From Rhodospirillales bacterium (lineage in GTDB: Bacteria; Pseudomonadota; Alphaproteobacteria; BOG-932; Roseiterribacteraceae): 43,191 nt of DNA. Of the stretch, positions 24,666 through 32,569 are shown piece after piece. Location of the stretch: NCBI GenBank assembly GCA_028291365.1, contig JAQGIE010000076.1, positions 1 through 43,191 on the forward strand, read 5' to 3'. The notes under the pieces were generated by a model that was given only the letters and a program-made list of their open reading frames with translations, ran no database searches and was not told the DNA's origin. Each line of letters starts with the position of its first letter. The first letter of the stretch is position 1. A program made the translations under genes and the position numbers.

Positions 24666-25861
24666 GCGGCTTTGTCGAGTTTCTGAAAGGCGAGGGCGCC
24701 GGTCGCGAGCATCGCCATCCACCAGCTTTGCCACGCGCCGAAGGCGAGGCTGGCGACGACGAAGGCAACGCAGAAGGCGGGAATGGCGAAGCGGCGCGTG
24801 TCGGCGGCGAAGTTGGCCAGCCGCGTCGTGAGCGCGACGCCGGCGGCGAGGATCAGCGCCCCGCCGACGATGCCGAGCTCGAGCAGCACCTGGAGCCAGC
24901 CATCATGCGGATGCAAGGTCAGCACGGGTTTGTCGGGCGCCTGGAAGCGCGACACGGCACCCTCATTGGGCACCACGCGCGAATTGTTGAGGCCCCAGCC
25001 GAGCACCGGCCGATCGAGGAATTTCTGCGCCGCAAAGCCCCAGATCTCGACCCGGTGGCGAGCCGATGTGAAGAGGTGCTCTTGATCGGCAAGGCCGGCG
25101 CGATCGGCCATTCGCGCCAGCGGCACGCACAGCAGCACCGCCAGCACGACCAGCAGAACCGGCAGGCGCCGCAACGCGTTCGGCATCACGCTGACGAGCG
25201 CGAATACGACCAGCGCGACGACGCTCGACAGGCGCGACGAGGCGCTTTCGGTGAGCGGCGTCAGCAGAGCGAAAACCACCAGCATCGCCACGGCAAGCCG
25301 GTGACGACCCTGCCGCCACAGCACCAGCGCGGTCGGCCACAGCAGCAGCGGCAGCGCGTCGGCGGCGCGGTTGGCGAAGCTGAAATGGAGGCTGCGGCTG
25401 GAATAAACCTGCGCCAGCGGCATCGCCAGCACCGACTGGAGCGCGAACAGCGCCAGCGCGATCGCGGTGCCGAGCAGCAACGCGCGCTCGACCTTGCGTC
25501 GCTCACCGTCGTCGAGCTTCACCGCGCTGACGAAGACGCTGCCGATCAGCAGCACGGTCAGGTCCGGCGCTTTGGCGAAGACTTCGTGCGGCGAGAAGGC
25601 CCAGAAAGCGCTCGCCGCGCTCCATCCGGCGATCGCGACGGCGAGGATCAGCGCGGTGCGCGACGGCGTCGGCCAGGCTTTGTCGCGCAGCCGCGCCAGC
25701 ACGATCGTCGCGACGATGAACAGGAAAGCCAACGGCGCGGTGCCGAGCGGTGCGATCACCAGCATCGGCCCGGCGAGCCCGAACCACAAAGCGAGCGCGG
25801 TCGCGGGGGTCATAAACCCCACGCTCGGCGGGGAGAGCGGATATGCGTGTTCGCGCGTCAT
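24662..25861 (-). CDS. O-antigen ligase family membrane protein
   Basis: A 399-residue polytopic membrane protein of the Wzy/WaaL family with about ten hydrophobic segments ([46 protein letters not shown] and others). A periplasmic loop near residues 275-320 holds the family motif: [11 protein letters not shown], then [20 protein letters not shown] with the conserved His. It probably ligates O-antigen, or another lipid-linked glycan, to the LPS core. It lies between a GT2 gene and pyrC, joined to both by 4-base overlaps. The start at 25861 is the overlapping ATG; an internal ATG 16 codons later (MTPATALAL) is an alternative. Confidence 0.85.
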   Translation of the reverse strand: MTREHAYPLSPPSVGFMTPATALALWFGLAGPMLVIAPLGTAPLAFLFIVATIVLARLRDKAWPTPSRTALILAVAIAGWSAASAFWAFSPHEVFAKAPDLTVLLIGSVFVSAVKLDDGERRKVERALLLGTAIALALFALQSVLAMPLAQVYSSRSLHFSFANRAADALPLLLWPTALVLWRQGRHRLAVAMLVVFALLTPLTESASSRLSSVVALVVFALVSVMPNALRRLPVLLVVLAVLLCVPLARMADRAGLADQEHLFTSARHRVEIWGFAAQKFLDRPVLGWGLNNSRVVPNEGAVSRFQAPDKPVLTLHPHDGWLQVLLELGIVGGALILAAGVALTTRLANFAADTRRFAIPAFCVAFVVASLAFGAWQSWWMAMLATGALAFQKLDKAA

Positions 25862-26652
25862 TTCTTCCCGTCTTCCAACGTCGCTTTCAGATAGGACAGG
25901 ATCGGATAGATGGCGGCCATCAGCGCGATCAGCACGCCGTATCCGCCTTCCTTGTAGCCCTTGCGCAGCACGTAGGTCTTGTAGAAGCGTGCGAAGAAAC
26001 GCCCGACCCAGCGCCGCATCGGGTCCTTCGGTTTTCCCTGCGCCCAGTTGTGGCGCAGATCGAGCGCGAGCTCGGTCGTGTAGCGGTCGAGACGGCGGAT
26101 CATGTCCGAGATGTCGTCATCGACCTTGTGCTGGATACGGCCGGTCAGCATCGGGCCTTTGCGCCCGTCCATCTTCACTTTGGGATGGCTGTAATTGTGG
26201 CCCCAATGTTTGTGGCCGCGTTTGTAGAGCGCGACATGGGCCGACTTGCCCCAGGCCGCACCCCAGCCATATCGCACCAGCCGTTCGCCGACAAAATTAT
26301 CGACCGGGACCAGGTGATAGTCGAACTCGCTCGTCTCGATGGTGCGGCGGATCTCGTCGGCGAGTTCGGGCGGAATGCGCTCGTCGGCATCGACTTCGAG
26401 ACACCACTCGCCGGTCGCCGGCGCGTTCGAGGCCTCGCGCCGCTCGCCCCAGGTCGACCACGCGCCTTCGACGATGGTGGCGCCGCGCGCCAGCGCGATC
26501 GCCTTGGAACCGTCGGTGCATTTGTCGAGCGCGACGACGATCTGGTCGCAGAACGACAGCTGCTGCAGGCACGCATCGAGATGCCGCTCCTCGTCATGCA
26601 CGCAGAGACAGGCGGTGAGTTTCATACTGCGATGCCCAAGAAAAACACTCAT
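25858..26652 (-). CDS. Glycosyltransferase family 2 (WaaE/KdtX-like)
   Basis: A GT2 enzyme of about 264 residues resembling the LPS-core beta-1,4-glucosyltransferase WaaE/KdtX. The GT-A fold is seen in LTACLCVHDEERHLDACL, QIVVALDKCTDGSKAIA and EWCLEVDADERI (metal-binding DxD-like). The second half has NYSHPKVKMDGRKGPMLTG and IRRLDRYTTELALDL, followed by a C-terminal amphipathic or hydrophobic stretch that may touch the membrane. The ATG at 26652 overlaps the preceding stop by 4 bases; an ATG at 26625 (MKLTACLC) is equally plausible biochemically. It acts with the neighbouring GT9 and ligase genes in cell-surface glycan synthesis. Confidence 0.86.
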   Translation of the reverse strand: MSVFLGHRSMKLTACLCVHDEERHLDACLQQLSFCDQIVVALDKCTDGSKAIALARGATIVEGAWSTWGERREASNAPATGEWCLEVDADERIPPELADEIRRTIETSEFDYHLVPVDNFVGERLVRYGWGAAWGKSAHVALYKRGHKHWGHNYSHPKVKMDGRKGPMLTGRIQHKVDDDISDMIRRLDRYTTELALDLRHNWAQGKPKDPMRRWVGRFFARFYKTYVLRKGYKEGGYGVLIALMAAIYPILSYLKATLEDGKK

Positions 26653-27650
26653 GCTTGTAACTTAGCGAGCAAGTGCGCCGCCGCCTCGTACGCCGCGTCG
26701 ACCGACAGCGCTTCCATCAATCGCGTCGCGAGCGCGTCGTCGACTTTGCACAGGTCGGTGGTGCGCAGCGGATCTTCGTGCGCGATGGCGTAGGCGGCGC
26801 GTTCGCCCCACGGGCGATAGCGGCGCGGCAGGCCGGGGCCGAACAGCGCCAAAGTCGGGCAACAGATCGCGGCAGCCAGATGCGTCAGGCCGGAATCGTT
26901 GCCGACATACAGCGAGGCACGTTCGAGCAGCGCGGCCGCGACCAGCGGCCTGGTGCGGTTGGCGAGATCGATTGCGCCCGGCAACGAAGCTGCGATCTGC
27001 GCCGTGATCGACGCGTCGTCGCAGGCGCCGAGCAGCACGATGCGCGCCTCCTGCAGCTCGTTGCTGGTGAGACGCTGCGCCAGTTCGGGCCAGCGCGACG
27101 CGGGCCAGCGCTTGCCGACCGAGGCGGCGCCGGGCGCCAGCGCGAGCAACGGACGGCCGTCATCGGGGATCAGCGCAGCCGCTTCGGCGCGGCTCGCCTC
27201 GTCGAGTTCGATGCGCGGCGATGGCGGCTCGGCGAGGCCCAGCGTCGAGCCGATCTGTTCCACGACATGGCGGGTCGGATCGGCGCGCCCCATGGCGATG
27301 CGCTTGCCGGTGCGCAGCAGCCGCGAGACCGGCGAGTTGCGCAGGTCGACGACGAGGTCCCAGCGCGTGCCGACGGTTTCACGCCACAGCATCCGCCAAT
27401 GTCCGGCGCCCCGCTGCTTGACCAGCGGCAGCACGCGCGCGACGCCGGGCAGGGTTGCGAACAGATCGGCGGCTACCGGCCCACAGGCCACGGTGACGCG
27501 TGCATTCTCGCCGAGTCGCGCGGCCGCCCCGGTCGAGAGCACGGCGTCGCCCAACCGGGTCGCGGTGACGTAGAGGACGTGCAAGGAGAACGTTTCCAGG
27601 CTAGCTAGAGGGACCTCTGGTAGCCCTCCCGGCCCCGCCTTGCCAAGCAT
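26649..27650 (-). CDS. Glycosyltransferase family 9 (heptosyltransferase-like)
   Basis: A GT9 enzyme, 333 residues from the ATG at 27650. It has the N-terminal VLYVTATRLGDAVLSTGAA, WDLVVDLRNSPVSRLL in the middle and LLALAPGAASVGKRWPASRW. The C-terminal nucleotide-sugar motif is YVGNDSGLTHLAAAICCP, with the conserved Asp. Family members add heptose or similar sugars to the LPS core. The first 22 residues are not conserved-looking, and a TTG at 27584 would give a typical N-terminus. However, a strong AAGGAAGGGG ribosome binding site precedes the ATG at 27650. That ATG shares a CATG with the divergent ygfZ start. It is the first gene of the seven-gene train. Confidence 0.86.
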   Translation of the reverse strand: MLGKAGPGGLPEVPLASLETFSLHVLYVTATRLGDAVLSTGAAARLGENARVTVACGPVAADLFATLPGVARVLPLVKQRGAGHWRMLWRETVGTRWDLVVDLRNSPVSRLLRTGKRIAMGRADPTRHVVEQIGSTLGLAEPPSPRIELDEASRAEAAALIPDDGRPLLALAPGAASVGKRWPASRWPELAQRLTSNELQEARIVLLGACDDASITAQIAASLPGAIDLANRTRPLVAAALLERASLYVGNDSGLTHLAAAICCPTLALFGPGLPRRYRPWGERAAYAIAHEDPLRTTDLCKVDDALATRLMEALSVDAAYEAAAHLLAKLQA

Positions 27651-28500
27651 GACGACCCCTTCCTTCCGCACGAAACTCGACGATCGCGGCCTATTGCGGG
27701 TCGGCGGGCCCGATCGCGTCGATTTCCTGCAGGGGCTGATCACCAACGATGTGGCCACGATCGAGCCGGGCTGCGCGCGCTATGCCTGGCTGCTGACGGC
27801 ACAGGGGCGGTTCCTGCACGAGATGATCGTGCGCGACGACGGCGACTCGCTGCTGCTCGACGTCGAAGCGTCGCGGCGCGACGACCTGCTCAAGCGTCTC
27901 TCGCGCTTCCGCCTCCGCGCCAAGGTCGAGCTGGCCGACGTCAGCGCCGATTTCAGCGTCTGGGCCGGCTGGGGTGCGGACCCCCAAGGTGCGTCAGAAT
28001 GGCCCGAGCTGGCGCTGCATCATGCCGATCCCCGGCTCGCCGCGCTGGGCTCGCGCGCGCTGCTGCCGGCCGGCGCCGACCTGCATGCCAACGCCACGCA
28101 CGAGGACTGGGATCTGCACCGGCTGGCGCTGGGCGTGCCCGACGGCAGCCGCGATTGCGCGGTCGAGGACGCGCTGGCGGTCGAAAGCAATCTCGACCTG
28201 CTGCACGGCGTCGCCTGGGACAAAGGCTGTTATGTCGGCCAGGAACTGACCGCGCGCACGCATTTCCGCGCCTTGGTGAAAAAGCGCATCGCACCGGTGT
28301 CGATCGACGGCGCCGCGCCCGAGTTCGGTGCGATCCTGACCGACGGGGACGGCAAGCAACTCGGCGAGATGCGTTCGTCGAACGGCCCGCGCGGACTGGC
28401 GCTGATGCGCCTCGAGGCGATCACCGGCAACGCAACGCTGGTCAGCGGCGCCTCGAAACTCACGGTACAACGACCGGACTGGCTCGTCCCGCATGGATGA
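27649..28500 (+). CDS. ygfZ: YgfZ/GcvT-like folate-binding protein
   Basis: YgfZ is a tetrahydrofolate-binding protein needed for the repair or assembly of some Fe-S clusters. The 283-residue product has RGLLRVGGPDRVDFLQGLIT and DVATIEPGCARYAWLLTAQG at the N-terminus. The family signature WDKGCYVGQELTARTHFR near residues 190-207 includes the conserved Cys. The length is normal. The ATG at 27649 lacks a clear ribosome binding site and overlaps, on the other strand, the start of the GT9 gene. The last 8 bases overlap the start of the GT4 gene downstream. Confidence 0.92.
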   Translation: MTTPSFRTKLDDRGLLRVGGPDRVDFLQGLITNDVATIEPGCARYAWLLTAQGRFLHEMIVRDDGDSLLLDVEASRRDDLLKRLSRFRLRAKVELADVSADFSVWAGWGADPQGASEWPELALHHADPRLAALGSRALLPAGADLHANATHEDWDLHRLALGVPDGSRDCAVEDALAVESNLDLLHGVAWDKGCYVGQELTARTHFRALVKKRIAPVSIDGAAPEFGAILTDGDGKQLGEMRSSNGPRGLALMRLEAITGNATLVSGASKLTVQRPDWLVPHG

Positions 28501-29602
28501 GCTGCTGGTCTATCGCGATCTGCTCGGCGCGCGCAGCGAAGGCTTCGTCGCCACGCAGTATGCGGGTTTCACGCGCCTGAAGCCGTTCTTCGTCGGCACG
28601 CGCGGCGAATTGCCGGGCGACGGAATGCTGATCGCCGACGGTCCGCTCGGCCGCTTTCGCGCGCGCCAGCTCGGGCTGGCCGGCGCGGCGCTGACAGCTT
28701 GGATGGAGGCGCACCGGCCGCGCGCCATCCACGCGCAGTTCGGTCTCGGCGGCGCGCTGGCACTGCCGTTCGCGCAACGCTTCGACCTGCCGCTCTTCGT
28801 CACCTTTCATGGCGGCGATGCGACCAAGGAAACGCATTACCGCAAGCGTTGGCCGGTGCCGACCATCTATCAGCGCCGCATGGACGCGATGGTCGAACGC
28901 GCGCGGCTGATCTTCTGCGTGTCGGACTATCTGCGCGACGTGCTGCTTGAGCGCGGCTTTCCCGGCGCGAAACTGCTGACCCATTATCTCGGCATTACAC
29001 TGCCCAAGAAGCCGCTGCTGCGGCCCTATCCGCTGCGCTCGCCCAACGTGCTGCTGGTGGCGCGCCTGGTCGAGAAGAAGGGCGTCGACGTTGCGATCGA
29101 CGCGATGGCGAAGCTGAAAAGCGAAGCGCCCGAGCTGGTGCTCGGCATCGTCGGCGACGGTCCGTTGCGCGCGCAGCTCGAGCAGCGCGTGCGCGAGACC
29201 GGCGCGCACGTGCATTTCTTCGGCTGGCACACGCCGGACGAGGTTCACGCACGCATGCGCGAAGCGGCGATGCTGCTGATCCCCAGCCGCACCGCCGGCA
29301 GCGGCGACGCCGAAGGGCTCGGCCTGGTGACGCTGGAAGCGCAATCGGTCGGCTGCCCGGTGATCGGCAGCCGCCATGGCGGCATTCCCGAAGCGGTGCT
29401 GCACGAACGCACCGGCTTGTTGTTTCCCGAGGGCGACCCCGACGCGCTCGCTGCCGCCGTCCTGCGCGTGCGGCGCGAGGCGGGCCTGGCCGAACGCCTG
29501 CGCGTTGCGGCGTTCGAGCGGTTGCTGGAAGATTTCGACGCCGCGAAGCAGAGCGCGTGGCTCGAACGGATCCTGATCTCGATGACCGGAGGCGAAGCAT
29601 GA
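28493..29602 (+). CDS. Glycosyltransferase family 4
   Basis: A 369-residue GT-B glycosyltransferase. The N-terminal half has PLFVTFHGGDATKE and LIFCVSDYLRDVLLE. The C-terminal half carries SPNVLLVARLVEKKGVDVAI, LGIVGDGPLRAQLE, HFFGWHTPDEVHARM and the GT4 donor site EGLGLVTLEAQSVG followed by HGGIPEAVLHERTG. It transfers a sugar from a nucleotide donor, probably to a capsule, LPS or other surface glycan. The start overlaps the ygfZ end by 8 bases, and the stop overlaps the next gene (ATGA). Confidence 0.9.
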   Translation: MDELLVYRDLLGARSEGFVATQYAGFTRLKPFFVGTRGELPGDGMLIADGPLGRFRARQLGLAGAALTAWMEAHRPRAIHAQFGLGGALALPFAQRFDLPLFVTFHGGDATKETHYRKRWPVPTIYQRRMDAMVERARLIFCVSDYLRDVLLERGFPGAKLLTHYLGITLPKKPLLRPYPLRSPNVLLVARLVEKKGVDVAIDAMAKLKSEAPELVLGIVGDGPLRAQLEQRVRETGAHVHFFGWHTPDEVHARMREAAMLLIPSRTAGSGDAEGLGLVTLEAQSVGCPVIGSRHGGIPEAVLHERTGLLFPEGDPDALAAAVLRVRREAGLAERLRVAAFERLLEDFDAAKQSAWLERILISMTGGEA

Positions 29603-30708
29603 AGCGCTTTCTTGCGATCGTGACGATGGCCGCGACGATGGCGATTGCCGCGTGCGGCAAGAAGGACGACGCGATCGAGATCGGCTTTGCCGGTCCCATC
29701 ACCGGTTTCAACGCCGTCTTCGGCGAGCAGATGCGTCGCGGCGCCGAACAGGCGGTCGCCGACATCAACACCGCCGGCGGCGTGCTGGGCAAACCGCTCA
29801 AGCTGCGCATCGGCGACGATGTCTGCGATCCCAAACAGGCGGTCGCGGTCGCCAACCAGATGGCTTCGGCGAAGCTGCCTTTCGTGCTCGGCCATTTCTG
29901 CTCGGGTTCATCGATCCCGGCGTCGGACGTCTATGCCGAAGCCAACGTGATCGCGATGTCGCCCGGTTCGACCAATCCCAAGCTCACCGACGACCCGAAG
30001 AAGAAAACCATCTTCCGCATCTGCGGCCGCGACGACGCGCAGGGACGCGTGGCGGGTGCGTGGCTGGCCAAGAACTTCGCGGGCAAGCGCGTCGCCATCG
30101 CGCATGACCGTCAGGCTTACAGCCAGGGCATCGCCGACGAGACCAAGAAGGCGATGAACGCGGCCGGCCTCCAGGAAGTGCTGTTCGACACGATCACGCC
30201 GGGCGAGAAGGATTATTCGGCCTTCGTCAGCAAGCTCAAACAGGCCCGCATCGACGCACTTTATTATGGCGGCTATCCGATCGAAGCATCGCTGCTGGCG
30301 CGCCAGATGCGCGAGCAGGGGCTCGAGGCTGCCTTCATTTCGGGCGACGGGCTGGGCACCAGCGAATTCTGGAACGCGGCGGGCGAGGGCGCCGAAGGCG
30401 CGGTCTTCACGTTCGGTCCCGATCTCGCCGCCGATCCGCGCAACGCGCCGATCGTGCAGCGGTTTACGGCCGCGGGCCGTCCGCCCGAGGGCTACACGCT
30501 CTATGCCTACGCCGCGCTCCAGGCCTGGGCGCAGGCGGTGGCCAAGGCCGGCACCACCGATCCGACCACCGTCGCGGCCACGCTTCGCAGCAACAAAGCC
30601 GACACCGTGTTCGGCCCGGTTACGTTCGACCAAAAAGGCGACGTGATCGGCGAGGGGTTCATCATGTATCGCTGGTCGAAAGGAAAGTTCGCGCCGCTGA
30701 CCGGATGA
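29599..30708 (+). CDS. Liv-type ABC transporter substrate-binding lipoprotein
   Basis: A 369-residue periplasmic binding protein of the branched-chain amino acid (LivJ, Peripla_BP_6) family. It starts MKRFLAIVTMAATMAIAACG, a lipoprotein signal with a lipobox (IAAC, Cys19). The mature part has EIGFAGPITGFNAVFGEQM, INTAGGVLGKPLKL, VCDPKQAVAVANQM, SPGSTNPKLTD and DALYYGGYPIEASLLARQM. Ligands are usually branched-chain amino acids, amides or related small molecules. No Liv permease or ATPase gene is next to it, so it is an orphan component. Its ATG overlaps the GT4 stop by 4 bases, an odd partner, and a terminator follows it. Confidence 0.9.
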   Translation: MKRFLAIVTMAATMAIAACGKKDDAIEIGFAGPITGFNAVFGEQMRRGAEQAVADINTAGGVLGKPLKLRIGDDVCDPKQAVAVANQMASAKLPFVLGHFCSGSSIPASDVYAEANVIAMSPGSTNPKLTDDPKKKTIFRICGRDDAQGRVAGAWLAKNFAGKRVAIAHDRQAYSQGIADETKKAMNAAGLQEVLFDTITPGEKDYSAFVSKLKQARIDALYYGGYPIEASLLARQMREQGLEAAFISGDGLGTSEFWNAAGEGAEGAVFTFGPDLAADPRNAPIVQRFTAAGRPPEGYTLYAYAALQAWAQAVAKAGTTDPTTVAATLRSNKADTVFGPVTFDQKGDVIGEGFIMYRWSKGKFAPLTG

Positions 30709-30766
30709 CGCGACGCAGCTTCGCGCTCGAATCATGAGCAGGCGACTGCTCGTTTCCTGAGCCTCC

Positions 30767-30799
30767 AAAAACCCGCGCGAGGATTCGCGCGGGTTTTTT
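30767..30799 (+). terminator. Rho-independent terminator
   Basis: ACCCGCGCGA (30771-30780) pairs perfectly with TCGCGCGGGT (30785-30794) around GGAT, preceded by AAAA and followed by a T-run. This is a textbook intrinsic terminator ending the ygfZ-GT4-binding-protein transcript. The A-tract on the left would let it work in the other direction too. Confidence 0.9.
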
Positions 30800-30823
30800 C
30801 GTGGCATGGAAGCTGCGAACGGT

Positions 30824-30873
30824 CCCGGCGACAGGCCGGGGATGGACGAACGCTTTCCCGGCGACAGGCCGGG
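30824..30873. repeat. Two tandem copies of a 17-base palindromic unit
   Basis: CCCGGCGACAGGCCGGG occurs exactly twice, at 30824-30840 and 30857-30873 (period 33). Each copy is preceded by CGAACG-like and followed by GATGGA/GCGCGGA-like flanks. Each unit can fold on its own (CCCGGC...GCCGGG). They lie between the terminator and the ABC transporter operon, close to its promoter. The pattern fits a small repetitive extragenic palindrome that has duplicated in place. Confidence 0.85.
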
Positions 30874-30912
30874 CGCGGACGATTGCCCGGCTGCTGAAAC
30901 GGCGGAGGGTTG

Positions 30913-31689
30913 ATGACGAAGCTGTCGGTACGCGATGTGCGCAAGAGTTTTACGGGCAAGTCCGGGCGAACCGACGTGCTTGGCGGACTGACATTCGACA
31001 TACGCGACGGCGACTTCGTCAGCATCATCGGGCCCAGCGGCTGCGGCAAAAGCACGGTGTTCAACATCATTGCGGGTCTGCTCGAACCCGATTCCGGTTC
31101 GCTGGTCTATGAAGGCGCCCTGGTCGAAGGACTGCGCGGCCGCGTCGGCTACATGATGCAGAAGGATCTGCTGCTGCCGTGGCGCACCGTGCTCGACAAT
31201 GTCGTGCTCGGGCTCGAGCTGCGCGGAGTTCCGCGCAAGATCGCCGTGGAAGAAGCGCGCGAACATCTTTCGACCTACGGACTCGCCGGCTTCGAGGATT
31301 CATATCCGCAAGCGCTCTCGGGCGGCATGCGCCAGCGGGTGGCGCTGATCCGCACCTTGATCGTGAATCCAGATCTGCTGCTGCTCGACGAGCCGTTTTC
31401 GGCGCTCGACTACCAGACGCGTCTCTATCTCGAAGGCGTGCTGATGGAGGCGGTGGAGAATTTCCGCAAAACGGTGGTGCTGGTCACCCACGACATCGAC
31501 GAAGCGGTGGCACTGTCCAAGCGCGTCATCGTGCTCAGCGGCCGGCCCGCCGGCGTCAAGGCGATCTACGACATCGAGCTGGCCGAGCGCACGCCGATCG
31601 GCGCGCGCAGCGATCCGCGATTTGCCGGCTATTTCCACGCGCTGTGCGGTGAACTCGATATCCAGACCAAGCGCGGGGAAGCAGCATGA
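30913..31689 (+). CDS. NitT/TauT-type ABC transporter ATP-binding protein
   Basis: A 258-residue ABC ATPase of the nitrate/sulfonate/taurine class. All motifs are present: Walker A IIGPSGCGKST, Q-loop YMMQKDLLLPWRTV, signature ALSGGMRQRVAL, Walker B LLLLDEPFSALD and the H-loop LVTHDIDEAVAL. It energises import by the permease encoded next, with which it overlaps by 4 bases. The start was put at the ATG at 30913, with CGGAGGG upstream, rather than at the TTG one codon earlier. Confidence 0.94.
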   Translation: MTKLSVRDVRKSFTGKSGRTDVLGGLTFDIRDGDFVSIIGPSGCGKSTVFNIIAGLLEPDSGSLVYEGALVEGLRGRVGYMMQKDLLLPWRTVLDNVVLGLELRGVPRKIAVEEAREHLSTYGLAGFEDSYPQALSGGMRQRVALIRTLIVNPDLLLLDEPFSALDYQTRLYLEGVLMEAVENFRKTVVLVTHDIDEAVALSKRVIVLSGRPAGVKAIYDIELAERTPIGARSDPRFAGYFHALCGELDIQTKRGEAA

Positions 31690-32543
31690 CGCGCGTCGAA
31701 TCCCAGCTCGCAGCACGGCCGGCGAAAGTGCAGCCGCGCAAGCGTCATCGCCGCGCGCGGCTCGACACGCCGCTCGGCCGCGTCGCGCTGCAGGTCGGTT
31801 CGATCGCGCTGCTGCTTGGCGTATGGGAAGCGGCGGCGCGCTTCGGTTGGATTTCCGCTTTCCTGTTCGGCTCGCCCGCGGGCATCTACGAGTCGGCGCG
31901 GCGCAGCCTGCTCGACGGTTCGCTGCTGGTCGATGTCTGGACCACCAGCTTCGAGGCGCTGCTAGGCTTCGTCATCGGCACGGCCGCTGGTTCGCTCGCG
32001 GGACTCGCGCTGTGGTATTCGCGCTTCGTCGCGCGTGTCGTCGAACCGCTGATCGTCGCGTTCAACTCGGTGCCCAAGATCGCGTTCGCGCCGGTGATCA
32101 TTCTGTGGTTCGGCACCGGCCTGCTGGCCAAGGTTGCGCTGGCGGTTTCGCTGACTTCGATCGTGGCCCTGATCGCGGCGTATCAGGCGGCGAAGGATGC
32201 CGATCCGGATCTGCAGCGCCTCGCGCTCGCGCTGGGCGCGACAAAATCGCAGGTGTTTCGCAAGATCATCGTGCCCGCGTCGCTGCCGGCCATCGTCGCC
32301 TGCTTCCGTATTAATCTCGGCTTCGGCCTGGTCGGCGCGGTGGTGGGCGAATTCATCTCGTCGCAGCGCGGGCTGGGTCACCTCGTTTTCACCGCCTCCA
32401 GCCTCTACGACATCTCGACTGTGTGGGTCGGGCTGTTCGTGCTGATGGCGATCGGCTTCGCGCTCTATTTCGTCATCGACCGGATCGAGCGCGCGTTGCT
32501 GCCGTGGAAGCTCGATCGCGGCGGACACGATCTCAACGTCTGA
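31686..32543 (+). CDS. NitT/TauT-type ABC transporter permease
   Basis: A 285-residue inner-membrane permease of the SsuC/TauC type with about six transmembrane segments, the first after a basic N-terminus (RKRHRRAR). The cytoplasmic coupling loop is visible as KDADPDLQRLALALGATKSQ followed by FRKIIVPASLPAIV, the EAA-like motif. VGAVVGEFISSQRGLGHLV is also typical of the family. The ATG overlaps the ATPase stop. It forms the channel used with the neighbouring binding protein. Confidence 0.93.
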   Translation: MTRVESQLAARPAKVQPRKRHRRARLDTPLGRVALQVGSIALLLGVWEAAARFGWISAFLFGSPAGIYESARRSLLDGSLLVDVWTTSFEALLGFVIGTAAGSLAGLALWYSRFVARVVEPLIVAFNSVPKIAFAPVIILWFGTGLLAKVALAVSLTSIVALIAAYQAAKDADPDLQRLALALGATKSQVFRKIIVPASLPAIVACFRINLGFGLVGAVVGEFISSQRGLGHLVFTASSLYDISTVWVGLFVLMAIGFALYFVIDRIERALLPWKLDRGGHDLNV

Positions 32544-32569
32544 CAGACAATCGACCAACAGGGGGTCTC

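Noticed and set aside
30824-30873. A short CRISPR array
   Set aside because: Only two palindromic units separated by 16 bases, and no cas genes in the window.
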